The notes: generated by a model not told the origin, from the sequence alone. A stretch of 64,000 nucleotides of DNA from Echinarachnius parma (GCA_037951105.1 JBAMJV010003290.1:124001-188000), one strand, 5' to 3'; shown: positions 40,894 to 56,100, counted from the first letter of the stretch. Numbers and translations: made by a program.

Positions 40894-43772
40894 ATAGTAT
40901 GATACTGAGAATAAAAATATCGTCGAATGGCGCTTACATAGCCAATGATTTTTGTTGATGTGTACAATTTGTTGTCTCCAAGGAGATAGTGTGTGGAGAG
41001 GAGCATGTGTCAAGTATGAGAGCTTCCAAATGATGAAGCCGGTGTGTTTGTGTTGAAAATTGTAAGAGAAATTAAGTGTATAATACCTGTCACATTTAGT
41101 AGTATATTTCCTCTTGGGTATCACTAATAATGGAAATCAATATTTTTGAAATAATGATCAACTGATTTGACTGACCACTGGCGACTGCCATGTTTTCCAA
41201 CGGTACTCCCTGAAACGTCATCCGAATGTGCACAAACAAAAGTGATTATGTAACCGGCGTTGTTGAATCTGCTGCTACTGTATGTCCGTGGTTACGTAAC
41301 CCTCTTTTGTTAGTGCAAGATCAGATGAGGTTTCATATGGTACGTACTAGAATTGAAAGGAATAATGAACTTAACAGTAACAGTAAGCAAAAAATGCCAG
41401 CATTTCTGAGTCCTACCAATTAGCATCTAAATGCTGGCTTTTTAGGCCCCGTTGCAGAAAGATGCAATCAATTGTAAAGTTGCAATTAATTGCAAGTGAG
41501 GTGATGTGACTATTAAAATGCACTAATCTGATTGGTTCAAGTATGTTCTGACTTGCAATTAATTACATTTTCCAGGCCTTGAAAATTGTCAAATGATCTT
41601 GTGTCATGAAAGCACCGATTTTGGTATGAAAAGTAATGAAAGACATCAAAGAACCTAATTTACGTACTGTGGTGGAAAGTCATGGAAAGTCATTAAATTT
41701 GACTTGAAAATAAGCGTATGAACCTGTTTTTTTTTATATGATGCAACATCATTTGAACGGTGGCATTCTGAACTTTCCTAACATAGCAGCCTCCATGGAC
41801 AGCCAATCAGAGACTCCATATTCAAATTTCCCCCCCCCCCCCCCCCCCCCCCAGGCAACAAACTTCAAGTAAACAGCAACCAGGTTTTTTTTTTTCTTTC
41901 AGCTCAATCCTTTATTATACAAATTTTCGAAACAAATACACATTTACGGAGTCTAAAAGAAAAAATAATAAAGGCAATATATAACAACAACAAAACAGAA
42001 AATAACATATTTTGATTGAAATCATTGTACATTTGATGTCACAATAACATAACTATTGAAACAAAACAAAACAAATATCAGAACTTTGAATACTGGGTAC
42101 TTAGAATGTGCAACAAGACAAAACAAAAAGGGGTTAAAAAACATCAAAAGGCATTAGATTTAAATTTTTTTCCACATGAAACAAAAACAACTAAACATAT
42201 GATATGCTCCTTTTTTATTATAGATTATTTTTAATCTTTTATCAATCCAATTGATTCCTATTATTGTAGAAGAAAAAAACCCACTAGGGATGTCAGTGAA
42301 CTGTAAGCAGAGGGCCTAAAAACCGAGTCATTTTACCCGATTTGTGAGGAAAATTATTAGAACGAGACTGTATTTCTAGGTGACCACGGCCTGAATTCAG
42401 ATTTATGCCTGGAAACTGACATTTCTGTACAAATAATGGTATACGTAGATAAAACACATCCGGGGAAAAATAAGAGAGAACAAAATACACAGTATCCCAT
42501 AAAAAATAGATAACCGTGGAACATCGTATAAAGAGGTCTGAAAGAAAACCCTTTATATATAACGAGGTAATTCTGCTGGTCCCAGCCCTTTTTACAGCAT
42601 AAACTTTGGGTTTGTTACCCCTAATAACAAGGTGATTGCCATGTCCCAATGATCACATTATATAGAGGTTCCACTGTACAAACAAAAAATGAAATAAAAC
42701 ATGATTAACAAAAAGGAAAACATTTAATAAGCTGCATCGTTCTTGAAAAAACATAGTTGTCGGTCTAAAAATCAAACATTAATATGCATACATAATTTTG
42801 AATAACCTACAAAAATGTTTAGGTCATGATATAAAAATGAAGATTTAAATGCCTGTTTAGTAATATACCTCAAACATGCATGATTCAACAAAATTATTCA
42901 ACAAATGTAGAAGAAGACGCATGATATCAATATATGTCCAGGTCTGAGGGGCTTGGTTCTTTAAGAACAAAAAATAAGATCGGAAAAGTTATTTGATTAA
43001 TTAAGAAGTTAATTTGATATATTGATATTTCATGTTCATTGTCTTGACAATGTATTAATAATATGTACATTGTAAACTCTTATCAAACGTCTTTTATTCG
43101 TTTCAAAAAAATTATTTGTTAATAGAATGCTTTCAATTCATAATTCTAGATGTTTATCTTTCCTCTTTTCCAATTTATGCTTCTACAAATATATGTGTAA
43201 CGCAATAACATACTATTTGTGCAGATTCCATTTAAATATTTACAATCATTTACATATCTAGGAAACGTAAGTATGAAACACTTTTAATGATTCCTCTCAC
43301 TACGCTTTATCCTCTTGTCTTTAGGAGATATATGACTTCAATTTGCCGACTCTCATCAGTAACATTAATTTCAATTTCTCCTTTTTAACCCGTAACCCTC
43401 TAGATTTTCAATTCACTTAGAAACAATACAGGCCCTACAAGGTTCCTGCAGGCAACAGGTTCATGAAGTCAAAACTTGATTGTGACGAGCCAAAGTTCAT
43501 CAAGCATATACATATTTCTTCTAATTCAATCTGAATATATTCATTATTTCTTCTCTAAAAAAAAAGACAAAAATGTGTTCTGGCAAAACATAATCTAGAA
43601 AATATATCATAAAACAACGTTTTCTCTTGCTAAGTTTTCTCCTCAATATTCATGTATTTCTTTATATTTCCTTCTTCAATCTGAATGCATTCATTATTTA
43701 TTCTTTAAAGAATAATCAAAAATGTATCGTGGCAAAACATAGCTAGAAAACTTACTACAGTAGGATTTCTTC

Positions 43773-44113
43773 TCAGTATTCATGTATTTTATCAATGTCC
43801 GGGTCCTCGTTTTCATCAACGTTTGAGGAAGTGGAAGCGGTTTCGAAAGTCGGGGTCGAAGTGCCAGACTTTTCGCTTCCGTTAACTTTCTCGCGCCCCC
43901 ATTCCGTGAATGATAAGATCGGATTGCCAGCACCGTCGACGGCGCGTTGGTTTCCATCTTCCTCCTCCCCCTCCTCCTCCTCATCATCAACAAACTCGTA
44001 ATCTTCATCGTCTTCCTCATCATAATCGTCATCGTCGTCCTCATCATCATCTCCTTCTTCATATTCCTCTTCATCCTCCTCTTCTTGCTCTGTCACTTCT
44101 GTTTTCTGTTCGT
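43773..44113 (-). CDS. RanBP2: Copy III last exon: acidic tail
   Basis: 341 nt, phase 1 in, 114 codons with the carried base. Like copy I but with an extra SFTEWGREKVNGS insertion and a different end (EDPDIDKIHEY). The Glu/Asp run is slightly changed (DDDEDDDDDYDEED). Confidence 0.75.
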
Positions 44114-47100
44114 CTGTATTGTAGATAGATAGAGACAGAAATACAAGGGTTGAGTTCAAAAGCTAAAAATCAGTTGCTGGAAAAGTTGTGTCAAACATAT
44201 ATAAATATAAATATTGGCCCCACTATTTGATTAAAATTGTTCAAGAACATGTAGAAAGCCTGCCTAATAGCCCTGTACGTACACCATCCTTGCCATGTAC
44301 TTTCCATATGCGAAGTAGTTTATGGGGCACATACAATTAAGAGCACCACATCCAGCAAGTGTCTTGCTGAAAAACACAGCCAGGGGGTGGGGAGGGGTAA
44401 ATCCTTAGAAAAATAAAGAAATACATATAATGTATTATTTAAAAAAACAAACATACAAATTACAAAATATGCGTGCCTTCCCCGATCAGTGGTATCACGC
44501 TTCATATTCAAAGTTTTCTCTGTAGTCATTAACCATACACAAATGTTATATTCATGTACATTATTTAAAGAGTAATTCCACTAATGCAATGGTAATGAGA
44601 GTCTACTACTATTTAAGACAAATATAACTAATACACAATGATCAATTTTAAAAAAAGAGCAAATTTAACAAGAACTTTTTCTTTTACAGTACCACAAATA
44701 AATCTGTATGAATTTCTAGCAAAAGGATAACACATTAAATATGGTATAGTACTGTTAACTAATTGTACTATCCATTATGCTTTATAAGAATGGATTATTA
44801 GAAGTATTAAGCCCTCTGCAGACAGAGCCGATTCGACCCGATCCGACTGGTTTTCATTCGGATCGGCTCAGTTTTCAGTGCCTCGCGACACACATTTTGC
44901 CAGTCGAGAGAGAGTCGGATGCCAGTCGGGGCCGATTCAACACGATGAATCGGCTCCGACAGACCAGGCCCGACTCTAGCCTGATTGTCGGATCGGTTCG
45001 AGTCGGGTCTGTCTGCAGATGGCTTTACACTATTATGGACATTATATTACAAACATTACAAAATTACAAATGAGATCACTGAGTTAGGAATAGGCGTATA
45101 TGAAAATGGGTTAACCCTAATCCCACTGGGGGGGGGGGGGGGGGGGGGGCATTTTGGCCCCCCCTGTTGTTTTTTTCGACGTGCATCTAGACCGATTGGA
45201 ATTTCACGTTCAAACTTCAGGACTTCTTTCTCTCAAGTCTCCCGCGTGTTTTGATATATAATTCACCCCGGTCGGACATGTAGAACTGATTTTAGAGGTT
45301 GATAATTGCTCGACCGTCACAAAAAACTGCAATTTTTGTACAGGTTTCTATGTAATTCCTACATCCGATGCCATGTTAACTCCAAATCTGTTATAATTGT
45401 TACATTGAATTAAAATTTGGATTATTTCTTTGTTATTAGTTTAATTCATACACTTCAGAGATAAATTCTTCTTAAAAAAACAACAACAAAAAACAATAAA
45501 AACAATAAAATACATAAGAATGAAAACAATGTGGGTAAATCCGGGAATACTAATTTGCATATTTATGCAAATTAGTGATTTATTTTATCACCATAAAAAA
45601 CATGGATATGATGAATTACATCATTTGAAAGTATTTTTACAGAAAACCTGAAGAAATCCTGCAATTTCTCTTGATTTTAGATGAAAATTCCAATTTTCCC
45701 CCAATTCGTCAAAAATTTGCATATTCAAAATTTTAATTAATTAGAAACAAAAAAATAATAGTAAATATATTATCCATTGCGGATATAGTATCGGAAATAA
45801 TATCGCTAGTGATATTCGTTTGTCTCGCAATGTATGGTCAAACTAGGAATCTAAAAGATCATGAAGTTTCGTGTGCCGCTGCAACACTTTGTCAAATGAT
45901 ATTATCTAATGTAGACAATCGGTATTTATGCTCTACCGTGGCTCCCAACGCAGAATCTCACATAAGCGAGCATGTACCCGATAGGTCAAAAACGGGCTGC
46001 ATTGATTGGCCGGTGCACACGGGCACGCAACCAATCAACGGGACACTGGATCGGTCCGCCTACCGAACCAGCGTACGATACGTCGCCATGACACTCCCCC
46101 TACAATCCGGCCCCCCACCGGTTGATTCGAAACCCACGGTCGGGGCTAAGCCACCTTCTTGCTACAACGCTCATATCTACGTATCAATTTCAGGGCAAGG
46201 CGCCCGTATGTTCAATCAATAATAAACAAATATACCATGCACTGAGAGCCTTCTAGTTGAAATTATGGATTCCGAGGTGACAGGAAAAGCACTATGTTCT
46301 GAGGGTTGTAGACCCGAAGAACATAGTGCTTTTTCTGTCACCGAGGAATCCATAATTTCACTAGTGGCTCGAAATAGTGCATGATATATTTGTTTTATAT
46401 CCTTCGCATAAATCGCATAATCATAATCATCGCAAAAATTAATTATTTCAATTAAATTAAAGAAAAAATATAAAGAAAAACAAAACATTGATCATGGAAC
46501 CATCACTGCACTGACTATGTTCTGTTTGTGATAAGATCGGATTGCCAGCACCGTCGACGGCGCGTTGGTTTCCATCTTCCTCCTCCCCCTCCTCCTCCTC
46601 ATCATCAACAAACTCGTAATCTTCATCGTCTTCCTCATCATCATCGTCATCGTCGTCCTCATCATCATCTCCTTCTTCATATTCCTCTTCATCCTCCTCT
46701 TCTTGCTCTGTCACTTCTGTTTTCTGTTCGTCTGTATTGTAGATAGATAGAGACAGAAATACAAGGGTTGAGTTCAAAAGCTAAAAATCAGTTGCTGGAA
46801 AAGTTGTGTCAAACATATATAAATATAAATATTGGCCCCACTATTTGATTAAAATTGTTCAAGAACATGTAGAAAGCCTGCCTAATAGCCCTGTACGTTC
46901 ATCATCCTTGCCATGTACTTTCCATATGCGAAGTAGTTTATGGGGCACATACAATTAAGAGCACCACATCCAGCAAGTGTCTTGCTGAAAAACACAGCCA
47001 GGGGGTGGGGAGGGGTAAATCCTTAGAAAAATAAAGAAATACATATAATGTATTATTAAAAAAAACAAACATACAAATTACAAAATATGCGTGCCTTCCC

Positions 47101-50100
47101 CGATCAGTGGTATCACGCTTCATATTCAAAGTTTTCTCTGTAGTCATTAACCATACACAAATGTTATATTCATGTACATTATCTAAAGAGTAATTCCACT
47201 AATGCAATGGTAATGAGAGTCTACTACTATTTAAGACAAATATAACTAATACACAATGATCAATTTAAAAAAAAGAGCAAATTTAACAAGAACTTTTTCT
47301 TTTACAGTACCACAAATAAATCTGTATGAATTTCTAGCAAAAGGATAACACATTAAATATGGTATAGTACTGTTAACTAATTGTACTATCCATTATGCTT
47401 TATAAGAATGGATTATTAGAAGTATTAAGCCCTCTGCAGACAGAGCCGATTCGACCCGATCCGACTGGTTTTCATTCGGATCGGCTCAGTTTTCAGTGCC
47501 TCGCGACACACATTTTGCCAGTCGAGAGAGAGTCGGATGCCAGTCGGGGCCGATTCAACACGATGAATCGGCTCCGACAGACCAGGCCCGACTCTAGCCT
47601 GATTGTCGGATCGGTTCGAGTCGGGTCTGTCTGCAGATGGCTTTACACTATTATGGACATTATATTACAAACATTACAAAATTACAAATGAGATCACTGA
47701 GTTAGGAATAGGCGTATATGAAAATGGGTTAACCCTAATCCCACTGGGGGGGGGGGGGGGGCATTTTGGCCCCCCCTGTTGTTTTTTTCGACGTGCATCT
47801 AGACCGATTGGAATTTCACGTTCAAACTTCAGGACTTTTTTCTCTCATGTCTCCCGCGTGTTTTGATATATAATTCACCCCGGTCGGACATGTAGAACTG
47901 ATTTTAGAGGTTGATAATTGCTCGACCGTCACAAAAAACTGCAATTTTTGTACAGGTTTCTATGTAATTCCTACATCCGATGCCATGTTAACTCCAAATC
48001 TGTTTAATATAATTGTTACATTGAATTAAAATTTGGATTATTTCTTTGTTATTAGTTTAATTCATACACTTCAGAGATAAATTCTTCTTAAAAAAACAAC
48101 AAAAAACAATAAAAACAACAAAATACATAAGAATGAAAACAATGTGGGTAAATCCGGGAATATTAATTTGCATATTTATGCAAATTAGTGATATATTTTA
48201 TCACCATAAAAAACATGGATATGATGAATTACATCATTTGAAAGTATTTTTACAGAAAACCTGAAGAAATCCTGTAATTTCTCTTGATTTTAGATGAAAA
48301 TTCAAATTTTCCCCCAAATTCGTCATAAATTTGCATACCTACGGTATTCAAAGTTTTAATTAATTAGAAACAAAAAAATAATGGTCCAATTAATTTTTTT
48401 TTTCAAATTCTTATTCTACTAGACTTGTTTTACGTATGTGCCAATTTTCAAGTCGATCGGTCCATTCGTTGCCGAGATTTGAGGGGGGGGGGCCAACCCC
48501 CCCCCCCCCCCCCCCAGTGGACTCAAGTGACCAAAATAACCCAGTGGGATTAGGGTTCAACCTGTTAGGCTAGCAGTATGTCGAACTAAACTACCGTGAA
48601 CATGACATCTAGTAAATACAAATTCAGCTTGCCCTTTATGGCCTAGTCCCACTACAGCGAATCCCTTCCGTTTCCTATCCGTTTAACATCCGGAAGGTAC
48701 CAGCAGAACACTGGCAGGAAACGGAATGATGGGGACCAAGTTTGGAATGGACTAATGGGATACTAGTTTTGGCTCCGATTTCGCGTGAAACGAGCTGACA
48801 TCAGAACACACTAACATGAAACGAATCACAACTTAACGATTGGTTGAAGGAGATACACCGCAGTGGGACTACCCCATTAGTAATTACACAGATTTTCTTC
48901 CACATTTGTATATATCGTCGGTGATATCACGTACCGGCGAATGTTTGATTCTGCGCGCTAACGAGATTTTGAGAAAAACGCGTTTAAAGTTTCCCAACTT
49001 CTTCTATCATAAAATAAACAGTTTTAAACAATCAAATTGCAATAAAAGTTCGAAGGTGACGAGAGAGGAATATTCTCTTCAATATGACCCTGAAAATAAC
49101 CTACATTAGGCTCTCGATTCTGTGTAATATCACTGCATAGATCGTTCGTCGGTACGTAGAGGCACTCGCATTGAGCAGTTTGAATCCAGCAATTTGATTG
49201 TTTAAAACTGTTTATTTCATGATAGAAGAAGTTAGGAAACTTTAAACGCGTTTTTATCGAAATCTCGTTAGCGCATAATCAAACATTCGCCGGTACGTGA
49301 TATCACTGACGATATGTACAGACCATAACATGAGATATGAATACATCATATGAATAACTGACAACAATATAAGTGTTTAAACCTTTGACCAACAAATTGA
49401 GTTGAAAGAAAAAGTGTTAGTGTTTAGCATTGAGAGTGGAAGAAATAAACTTTGTATAAAAATATAGTAGTTATTGTACAGCATTCTCTATCAAACAGAC
49501 TATAATAATGGATAGCATGAAATTAGACACAACTACATGTACAAACCATCTAATAATACATACTTGTAGATATGTTTTCCCTGGTTATTCTCCGTAATAT
49601 TCATACAATAAGTATAGTTAGTAACACCACCAATGAACTAACCATCTACACATCAAAAAGTTTGTTTAAAATGAGAGTTTGCATTTTTCCTCTCTGAATT
49701 ATCCTCACATTAGATCTCCGTAATATTCGTAAAATAAGTATAATTAGTAACACCACCAATGAACTAACCATCTATCTACACATCATAAAGTTTGTATAAA
49801 ACGAGAGTTTGCATTTTTTTCCCTCTCTGAATTATCCTCACATTAGTCACCTTTGCCGTCAGCAGACGTCGATGTCGATGGCGGGGCGTCGCCCGAAAGA
49901 CTAGTGGGCGTGGCCTCCACATCGCCGTCGGTTTTCTCCGCATCGTTCTGCCTGATCTTCTCCTGGGCCCCTTCAAACTTCTCCTTGAAGGTAGTGGCCG
50001 TCGCGGCGTCTTTGAATTTGATCGCGAGTTGCTCGGAGGTCGGTTCGCCGTCGGAGGCGTCCATCGCGTGCCAGACCCAGGCCCGGTCCGAGCTGGACAT

Positions 50101-53100
50101 CGGGTTGAGCGTCATCGTCGTGGTGATGTAGTGGTTGGCGCAAACCTTGGACAGAAGCAGTTTGATAGTTAATGACTTAATTGTTAATTGATCACGAGCG
50201 TAGGCAATCTGTAAATTTGTGCTATGATGTAATAACCTGGAGAGATTGTAATGACAGAATGGCATGCTTAAAGACATCAAAACCAATCTTTTTTTTAAAG
50301 CAAACGTAAAGTCCATAACTATTGGATAAGTGGGCACCTTTTCATGTTGAAACAGATATTAATGACGCAAAACAAGTGCTATAGATCATTGCCATTACAT
50401 CAAAATCATCATCTTCATTGTTATCATCATCATCGCCATCATCATAATCATCAAATACATCCATCTTCCCTTACCTACCTGCTAATGGACATATAACAAG
50501 ATTCCACCGTGCATACATTTTCAAAATTTTATAACATGAGAATAAACCAGCCATAAAAGGGTACAAAACTCATCGCGGTTAAAAAGATTATCCATCCCAT
50601 AACCATACCTTGTGTATCTGTTCGTGTCGCATCACGATGGGAAACTTGTTCGTCTCTTCAGAGTGCATAATCTTGATAATCCATGACAAAACTTAGTAAA
50701 ATGAGCAAATTAGCCCTAAATGGGTAAATAACCCAATAAAAGTTTAATAGATTATTCATCCCAAACCTTGTGTATCTGTTCGCGTCGCATCACGATGCGG
50801 TACTTGTCTGCCTCTTCAGAGTGCATGATCTTGATGTCGCCGACCCCGCGCTCCTTCCACTGCCGCCCCGTGACGTCGAACCGGTAGAGCTTCCCGCGGC
50901 CGACAAACGCAACGGTCTCCTCCTCCTCCCCGGTAACCAAGTCAACCTTGTCGGGGAGCTTCACGATTGGCTGATAAATAAAAGTCACAATTTAATTTAA
51001 TTTTTTTAAAAGTTTATCACAAAAAGTGAGAAACATGCAGAGGTTCCAGAAATATAAGTATAAGTATCAGTATTAATATCAGACCTTAAATGCATCCGAG
51101 AATGAGTAGCCTCCTTGAGCAACAGCAGGTTTTACAGGTGGCTGGATCGCAGCAGTGCCAAAAGCAAATGATAATCCAGTTCCACTGCCGGCGCCTGAAC
51201 CGAAAGAGAATCCTGATCCGGTGCTGCTGGAACCCGAACCGAAACTGAAGCCGGTTGAAGGAGTACTCCCCTGCTGCCCGAGGCTGAATCCTGCTGGCAG
51301 TTTAAAAGCGGCACCAGCAGGAAGACCAGCGGTACCTCCACTTGCACCGGTGGTCGCAGATGTTGGTGCAGGTGCTGCACCCGGTTGGGCAGAACCGCAT
51401 GCTACGCAAGCATTCGAGAATGAGTAGCCTCCTTGAGCAACAGCAGGTTTTACAGGTGGCTGGATCGCAGCAGTGCCAAAAGCTAATGATAATCCAGTTC
51501 CACTGCCGGCGCCTGAACCGAAAGAGAATCCTGATCCGGTGCTGCTGGAACCCGAGCCGAAACTGAAGCCGGTTGAAGGAGTACTCCCCTGCTGCCCGAG
51601 GCTGAATCCTGCTGGCAGTTTAAAAGCGGCACCAGCAGGAAGACCAGCGGTACCTCCACTTGCACCGGTGGTCACAGATGTTGGTGCAGGTGCTGCACCC
51701 GGTTGGGCAGAACCGCATGCTACGCAAGCATCCGAGAATGAGTAAAAATATAGTAGTTATTGTACAGCATTCTCTATCAAACAGACTATAATAATGGATA
51801 GCATGAAATTAGACACAACTACATGTACAAACCATCTAATAATACATACTTGTAGATATGTTTTCCCTGGTTATTCTCCGTAATATTCATACAATAAGTA
51901 TAGTTAGTAACACCACCAATGAACTAACCATCTACACATCAAAAAGTTTGTTTAAAATGAGAGTTTGCATTTTTCCTCTCTGAATTATCCTCACATTAGA
52001 TCTCCGTAATATTCGTAAAATAAGTATAATTAGTAACACCACCAATGAACTAACCATCTATCTACACATCATAAAGTTTGTATAAAACGAGAGTTTGCAT
52101 TTTTTTCCCTCTCTGAATTATCCTCACATTAGTCACCTTTGCCGTCAGCAGACGTCGATGTCGATGGCGGGGCGTCGCCCGAAAGACTAGTGGGCGTGGC
52201 CTCCACATCGCCGTCGGTTTTCTCCGCATCGTTCTGCCTGATCTTCTCCTGGGCCCCTTCAAACTTCTCCTTGAAGGTAGTGGCCGTCGCGGCGTCTTTG
52301 AATTTGATCGCGAGTTGCTCGGAGGTCGGTTCGCCGTCGGAGGCGTCCATCGCGTGCCAGACCCAGGCCCGGTCCGAGCTGGACATCGGGTTGAGCGTCA
52401 TCGTCGTGGTGATGTAGTGGTTGGCGCAAACCTTGGACAGAAGCAGTTTGATAGTTAATGACTTAATTGTTAATTGATCACGAGCGTAGGCAATCTGTAA
52501 ATTTGTGCTATGATGTAATAACCTGGAGAGATTGTAATGACAGAATGGCATGCTTAAAGACATCAAAACCAATCTTTTTTTTAAAGCAAACGTAAAGTCC
52601 ATAACTATTGGATAAGTGGGCACCTTTTCATGTTGAAACAGATATTAATGACGCAAAACAAGTGCTATAGATCATTGCCATTACATCAAAATCATCATCT
52701 TCATTGTTATCATCATCATCGCCATCATCATAATCATCAAATACATCCATCTTCCCTTACCTACCTGCTAATGGACATATAACAAGATTCCACCGTGCAT
52801 ACATTTTCAAAATTTTATAACATGAGAATAAACCAGCCATAAAAGGGTACAAAACTCATCGCGGTTAAAAAGATTATCCATCCCATAACCATACCTTGTG
52901 TATCTGTTCGTGTCGCATCACGATGGGAAACTTGTTCGTCTCTTCAGAGTGCATAATCTTGATAATCCATGACAAAACTTAGTAAAATGAGCAAATTAGC
53001 CCTAAATGGGTAAATAACCCAATAAAAGTTTAATAGATTATTCATCCCAAACCTTGTGTATCTGTTCGCGTCGCATCACGATGCGGTACTTGTCTGCCTC

Positions 53101-56100
53101 TTCAGAGTGCATGATCTTGATGTCGCCGACCCCGCGCTCCTTCCACTGCCGCCCCGTGACGTCGAACCGGTAGAGCTTCCCGCGGCCGACAAACGCAACG
53201 GTCTCCTCCTCCTCCCCGGTAACCAAGTCAACCTTGTCGGGGAGCTTCACGATTGGCTGATAAATAAAAGTCACAATTTAATTTAATTTTTTTAAAAGTT
53301 TATCACAAAAAGTGAGAAACATGCAGAGGTTCCAGAAATATAAGTATAAGTATCAGTATTAATATCAGACCTTAAATGCATCCGAGAATGAGTAGCCTCC
53401 TTGAGCAACAGCAGGTTTTACAGGTGGCTGGATCGCAGCAGTGCCAAAAGCAAATGATAATCCAGTTCCACTGCCGGCGCCTGAACCGAAAGAGAATCCT
53501 GATCCGGTGCTGCTGGAACCCGAACCGAAACTGAAGCCGGTTGAAGGAGTACTCCCCTGCTGCCCGAGGCTGAATCCTGCTGGCAGTTTAAAAGCGGCAC
53601 CAGCAGGAAGACCAGCGGTACCTCCACTTGCACCGGTGGTCGCAGATGTTGGTGCAGGTGCTGCACCCGGTTGGGCAGAACCGCATGCTACGCAAGCATT
53701 CGAGAATGAGTAGCCTCCTTGAGCAACAGCAGGTTTTACAGGTGGCTGGATCGCAGCAGTGCCAAAAGCTAATGATAATCCAGTTCCACTGCCGGCGCCT
53801 GAACCGAAAGAGAATCCTGATCCGGTGCTGCTGGAACCCAAGCCGAAACTGAAGCCGGTTGAAGGAGTACTCCCCTGCTGCCCGAGGCTGAATCCTGCTG
53901 GCAGTTTAAAAGCGGCACCAGCAGGAAGACCAGCGGTACCTCCACTTGCACCGGTGGTCACAGATGTTGGTGCAGGTGCTGCACCCGGTTGGGCAGAACC
54001 GCATGCTACGCAAGCATCCGAGAATGAGTAAAAATATAGTAGTTATTGTACAGCATTCTCTATCAAACAGACTATAATAATGGATAGCATGAAATTAGAC
54101 ACAACTACATGTACAAACCATCTAATAATACATACTTGTAGATATGTTTTCCCTGGTTATTCTTCGTAATATTCATACAATAAGTATAGTTAGTAACACC
54201 ACCAATGAACTAACCATCTACACATCAAAAAGTTTGTTTAAAATGAGAGTTTGCATTTTTCCTCTCTGAATTATCCTCACATTAGATCTCCGTAATATTC
54301 GTAAAATAAGTATAATTAGTAACACCACCAATGAACTAACCATCTATCTACACATCATAAAGTTTGTATAAAACGAGAGTTTGCATTTTTTTCCCTCTCT
54401 GAATTATCCTCACATTAGTCACCTTTGCCGTCAGCAGACGTCGATGTCGATGGCGGGGCGTCGCCCGAAAGACTAGTGGGCGTGGCCTCTACATCGCCGT
54501 CGGTTTTCTCCGCATCGCCGGCCTCGTTCTGCATGATCTTCTCCTGGGCCCCTTCAAACTTCTCCTTGAAGGTAGTGGCCGTCGCGGCGTCTTTGAATTT
54601 GATCGCGAGTTGCTCGGAGGTCGGTTCGCCGTCGGAGGCGTCCATCGCGTGCCAGACCCAGGCCCGGTCCGAGCTGGACATCGGGTTGAGCGTCATCGTC
54701 GTGGTGATGTAGTGGTTGGCGCAAACCTTGGACAGAAGCAGTTTGATAGTTAATGACTTAATTGTTAATTGATCACGAGCGTAGGCAATCTGTAAATTTG
54801 TGCTATGATGTAATAACCTGGAGAGATTGTAATGACAGAATGGCATGCTTAAAGACATCAAAACCAATCTTTTTTTTAAAGCAAACGTAAAGTCCATAAC
54901 TATTGGATAAGTGGGCACCTTTTCATGTTGAAACAGATATTAATGACGCAAAACAAGTGCTATAGATCATTGCCATTACATCAAAATCATCATCTTCATT
55001 GTTATCATCATCATCGCCATCATCATAATCATCAAATACATCCATCTTCCCTTACCTACCTGCTAATGGACATATAACAAGATTCCACCGTGCATACATT
55101 TTCAAAATTTTATAACATGAGAATAAACCAGCCATAAAAGGGTACAAAACTCATCGCGGTTAAAAAGATTATCCATCCCATAACCATACCTTGTGTATCT
55201 GTTCGTGTCGCATCACGATGGGAAACTTGTTCGTCTCTTCAGAGTGCATAATCTTGATAATCCATGACAAAACTTAGTAAAATGAGCAAATTAGCCCTAA
55301 ATGGGTAAATAACCCAATAAAAGTTTAATAGATTATTCATCCCAAACCTTGTGTATCTGTTCGCGTCGCATCACGATGCGGTACTTGTCTGCCTCTTCAG
55401 AGTGCATGATCTTGATGTCGCCGACCCCGCGCTCCTTCCACTGCCGCCCCGTGACGTCGAACCGGTAGAGCTTCCCGCGGCCGACAAACGCAACGGTCTC
55501 CTCCTCCTCCCCGGTAACCAAGTCAACCTTGTCGGGGAGCTTCACGATTGGCTGATAAATAAAAGTCACAATTTAATTTAATTTTTTTAAAAGTTTATCA
55601 CAAAAAGTGAGAAACATGCAGAGGTTCCAGAAATATAAGTATAAGTATCAGTATTAATATCAGACCTTAAATGCATCCGAGAATGAGTAGCCTCCTTGAG
55701 CAACAGCAGGTTTTACAGGTGGCTGGATCGCAGCAGTGCCAAAAGCAAATGATAATCCAGTTCCACTGCCGGCGCCTGAACCGAAAGAGAATCCTGATCC
55801 GGTGCTGCTGGAACCCGAACCGAAACTGAAGCCGGTTGAAGGAGTACTCCCCTGCTGCCCGAGGCTGAATCCTGCTGGCAGTTTAAAAGCGGCACCAGCA
55901 GGAAGACCAGCGGTACCTCCACTTGCACCGGTGGTCGCAGATGTTGGTGCAGGTGCTGCACCCGGTTGGGCAGAACCGCATGCTACGCAAGCATTCGAGA
56001 ATGAGTAGCCTCCTTGAGCAACAGCAGGTTTTACAGGTGGCTGGATCGCAGCAGTGCCAAAAGCAAATGATAATCCAGTTCCACTGCCGGCGCCTGAACC

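Larger units (their letters stand above)
38682..43772. repeat. Second copy of downstream flank and 3'UTR
   Basis: Collinear with 796-4587 apart from insertions at 39008, 39511 and about 40493, a deletion near 41570 and a C-run at about 41830-41852. The part from about 41900 to 43772 is the likely 3'UTR of copy III on the minus strand (AATAAA candidate at 41911-41916). Confidence 0.8.
43910..48370. repeat. 2618-bp tandem duplication with the acidic exon
   Basis: 43910 to about 45760 matches 46528 to about 48378 at a constant offset of 2,618. The first unit carries an extra 760 bp (about 45761-46520) at the joint; the second unit keeps the complete transposon at 47731. Confidence 0.85.

Noticed and set aside
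45809-46222. A 137-residue novel protein gene
   Set aside because: No family recognised, no splice or promoter context, and it sits in filler DNA at a duplication joint.
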